Shown piece after piece: positions 62,639 through 64,000 of a DNA stretch of 64,000 bases. Origin of the DNA: Candidatus Leptofilum proximum (GTDB taxonomy: Bacteria; Chloroflexota; Anaerolineae; Promineifilales; Promineifilaceae); NCBI GenBank assembly GCA_016710325.1, contig JADJXK010000002.1:3410001-3474000 (forward strand), read 5' to 3'. Position numbers and translations under genes: made by a program. The notes beneath the pieces were generated by a model. The model was not told the origin of the DNA. It was given only the letters and a program-made list of their open reading frames with translations, and made no database searches. Position 1 is the stretch's first letter, and the number at the start of each line of letters is the position of its first letter.

Positions 62639-63855
62639 GACGAAATCGGTATTGAAACGACCACCGTCGTTCCGCCGTCCGGATCGCTTTCCAGCAGCAG
62701 CTCGCCGCCAAACTGGGCCGCGCGCTCGCGCATCGCTTGCAGGCCAAAGCCGCCGCCAAACGGGGAAGGCTTCGCGCCGTTCAGCCCTACGCCGTCATCC
62801 TGCACGTCCAGCAGCACCGTGTCGCCCATGTAGGAGAGCGTCACGCTGACGGTTTGCGCCTGGGCGTGCTTGTGAATGTTGGCCAGCGCTTCCTGCGTGG
62901 CCCGCAGCAGCGTCACGTCCACGTCGGGATGCAGCGGCAGGGGGGTCCCCGTGGTCTGCATGGTGGCTGGGATGCCGTGCCGCTGGCTCCAGCGCTGCAC
63001 CGTGCGCTCCAGCGCGGCGGGCAGCGAGTCGTTTTCCAATGATTCCGGGCGCAAATCGGCCACGACGCGGCGGGCTTGCTGCAAATTGGCGCGGGCAGTC
63101 TCTTTGGCTTGCTGAACTTGGTGGCTGGCTTCGCCATCGGGCAGGGATTGTTCGGCCGTTTCCAGATGCATGATGATGCTGATAAACCCTTGCGCCAGCG
63201 TGTCATGGATTTCGTGGGCCAGGCGCTGCCGTTCAGCCAGGATGCCTGCTTTGCGTTCCGCCTCGGCCAGCTCCGCCTGGGTGGCTTGCAGCTGATGCAG
63301 CAGCTCGCGCCGCTCCTCGCTTTTGCGGATGATGGCGTGAATCCAGGCGCCCAGCACCACGCTGGCCACGCCCATCAGCAGGTAGATCAGACCAAGCTGC
63401 CAGGAAAAGGCATCGCCAGAGCTAATCGTCTGGTTGTAGGCCATCAGGCCAGCCACCGCGAGTGCCCCGGCTGCGGCATAGCGCAGCGGCAGCATGAAGT
63501 AAATCTGGCTGAAAAGGCCAAACAGCACCAGGTAATAAACGGGACTGATGCGCACCAGGAAAAACCAGGCGGCGATGACAAAAACGATGTAAGGCAGGCT
63601 AACGCGCAGCGGAACACGGCCGAATTCAGTCCGGTAAGCCATCCACTGCACAACCAGGTGAGCGCCAATCATGAGCAGGCACAGGATGAGACCCAGGCGG
63701 CGCTGATCAGGGGTTTGCTCACTGATCTGCCAGCCAAGCGCGGCCGACGCACCGACGGCCAGCACAAATAAGGCCGACCACAACAGCTGAAACCGCCGCC
63801 AAAAGTGGCTGTTCTGCTCCCCATCGGTTCGAATTCTGGCCAAAAGTTCGCTCAT
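62635..63855 (-). CDS. sensor histidine kinase (HisKA_3)
   Basis: The 406-aa kinase has six or so membrane helices in the N-terminal half, a coiled segment, the HisKA_3 phospho-acceptor in LAHEIHDTLAQGF, and a HATPase (TQEALANIHKHAQ, VQDDGVGLNG). It should phosphorylate the NarL-type regulator downstream. A related kinase gene ends immediately upstream, with the stop and start sharing one base. Confidence 0.94.
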   Translation of the reverse strand: MSELLARIRTDGEQNSHFWRRFQLLWSALFVLAVGASAALGWQISEQTPDQRRLGLILCLLMIGAHLVVQWMAYRTEFGRVPLRVSLPYIVFVIAAWFFLVRISPVYYLVLFGLFSQIYFMLPLRYAAAGALAVAGLMAYNQTISSGDAFSWQLGLIYLLMGVASVVLGAWIHAIIRKSEERRELLHQLQATQAELAEAERKAGILAERQRLAHEIHDTLAQGFISIIMHLETAEQSLPDGEASHQVQQAKETARANLQQARRVVADLRPESLENDSLPAALERTVQRWSQRHGIPATMQTTGTPLPLHPDVDVTLLRATQEALANIHKHAQAQTVSVTLSYMGDTVLLDVQDDGVGLNGAKPSPFGGGFGLQAMRERAAQFGGELLLESDPDGGTTVVVSIPISS

Positions 63856-64000
63856 CAGCTTGTCGCTCCACTTTCTAGGGGCAGGGAAATCGAAAGCGTG
63901 GTGCCCTCGCCCGGCTCACTCTCGACAAACAATTCGCCGCCCAGCTGGGCCACACGCTCGCGCATGGCTACCAGGCCAAAACCGCCGCTGGTGAGTCCAT
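63855..64000 (-). CDS. second sensor histidine kinase, C-terminal end only
   Basis: Only the last 48 codons or so lie in the window: GGFGLVAMRERVAQLGGELF and EGTTLSISLPLESG, which is the end of a HATPase domain as in the neighbouring kinase. It is cut by the right edge. It is highly similar to the same segment of the next kinase, so the two are probably duplicated sensors. Confidence 0.85.
   Translation of the reverse strand, partial: GLTSGGFGLVAMRERVAQLGGELFVESEPGEGTTLSISLPLESGATS

Overview
The window is a 64-kb piece of a GC-rich bacterial chromosome, most likely a Chloroflexota (Anaerolineae-like) genome. This rests on gene content and style: a full-length fused glycine decarboxylase, a SCO1664/DUF3090/phosphomutase trio otherwise typical of Actinobacteria, many GAF-domain histidine kinases, an EAD-type domain protein, and an ISAzo13 and an ISKra4-like insertion sequence. 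No 16S rRNA or other decisive marker is present, so the phylum call is inference. Native DNA carries a very frequent 8-bp palindrome, ACGGCCGT, roughly once per 400-450 bp. It is missing from the apparently acquired segments.

Layout, left to right. 1-8.9 kb: a minus-strand row with a cut-off class A penicillin-binding protein, a MaoC-type dehydratase, release factor RF1, an S9 peptidase, a GAF histidine kinase, a seven-bladed WD40 protein and a DUF92 membrane protein. 9.2-14.5 kb (plus): glutamate dehydrogenase, then a tandem glycine riboswitch with an intrinsic terminator in front of gcvH-gcvP. 14.5-18.2 kb: an AT-richer foreign island with a membrane protein ending in an EAD-like domain, two tiny upstream ORFs ending in DGAIGG and DGAIAGG, and an ISKra4-like element with inverted ends and a target duplication. 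18.2-24.9 kb: tyrS with a candidate Tyr-codon leader and terminator, threonine synthase, a receiver-only regulator, an MFS transporter divergent from a LysR regulator, and a DUF427 protein. 25-30.9 kb: a large polytopic membrane protein, a CAT-anticodon tRNA, a site-2 protease, thioredoxin reductase and a DUF1328 protein.

31-36.4 kb: a signalling cluster (histidine kinase, sirtuin, receiver-ParA fusion) and the SCO1664/DUF3090/MSMEG_4193 trio. 36.5-41.7 kb: the cell-shape operon mreB-mreC-mreD-PBP2 with a visible promoter. 41.8-43.1 kb: an ISAzo13-family element. 43.2-53.5 kb: surface polysaccharide genes (polyprenyl-phosphate sugar transferase, GT4, GT2, FAD oxidoreductase, an E1/RfbH-type PMP-dependent [2Fe-2S] dehydratase) mixed with a LysM lipoprotein, a NUDIX hydrolase and a phosphoribosyltransferase. 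53.5-54.0 kb: a BrnT/BrnA toxin-antitoxin pair. 54.1-64 kb: a Lon-like protease, DUF5996, an ABC exporter pair, an MFS efflux protein with its own leader ORF and terminator, and a NarL-type two-component cluster with two kinases, the last one cut by the window edge.

Two themes lie outside the genes. First, many gene junctions carry long imperfect hairpins built from short tandem words (for example GTGAAAC, CGGTAAT, CACAGAG) followed by their reverse complement, and one such word array is inside a coding region. Second, tyrS and the MFS efflux gene are each preceded by a short ORF whose ATG lies exactly 9 nt after a -10 box, followed by an intrinsic terminator. This suggests leaderless leader peptides that control attenuation.
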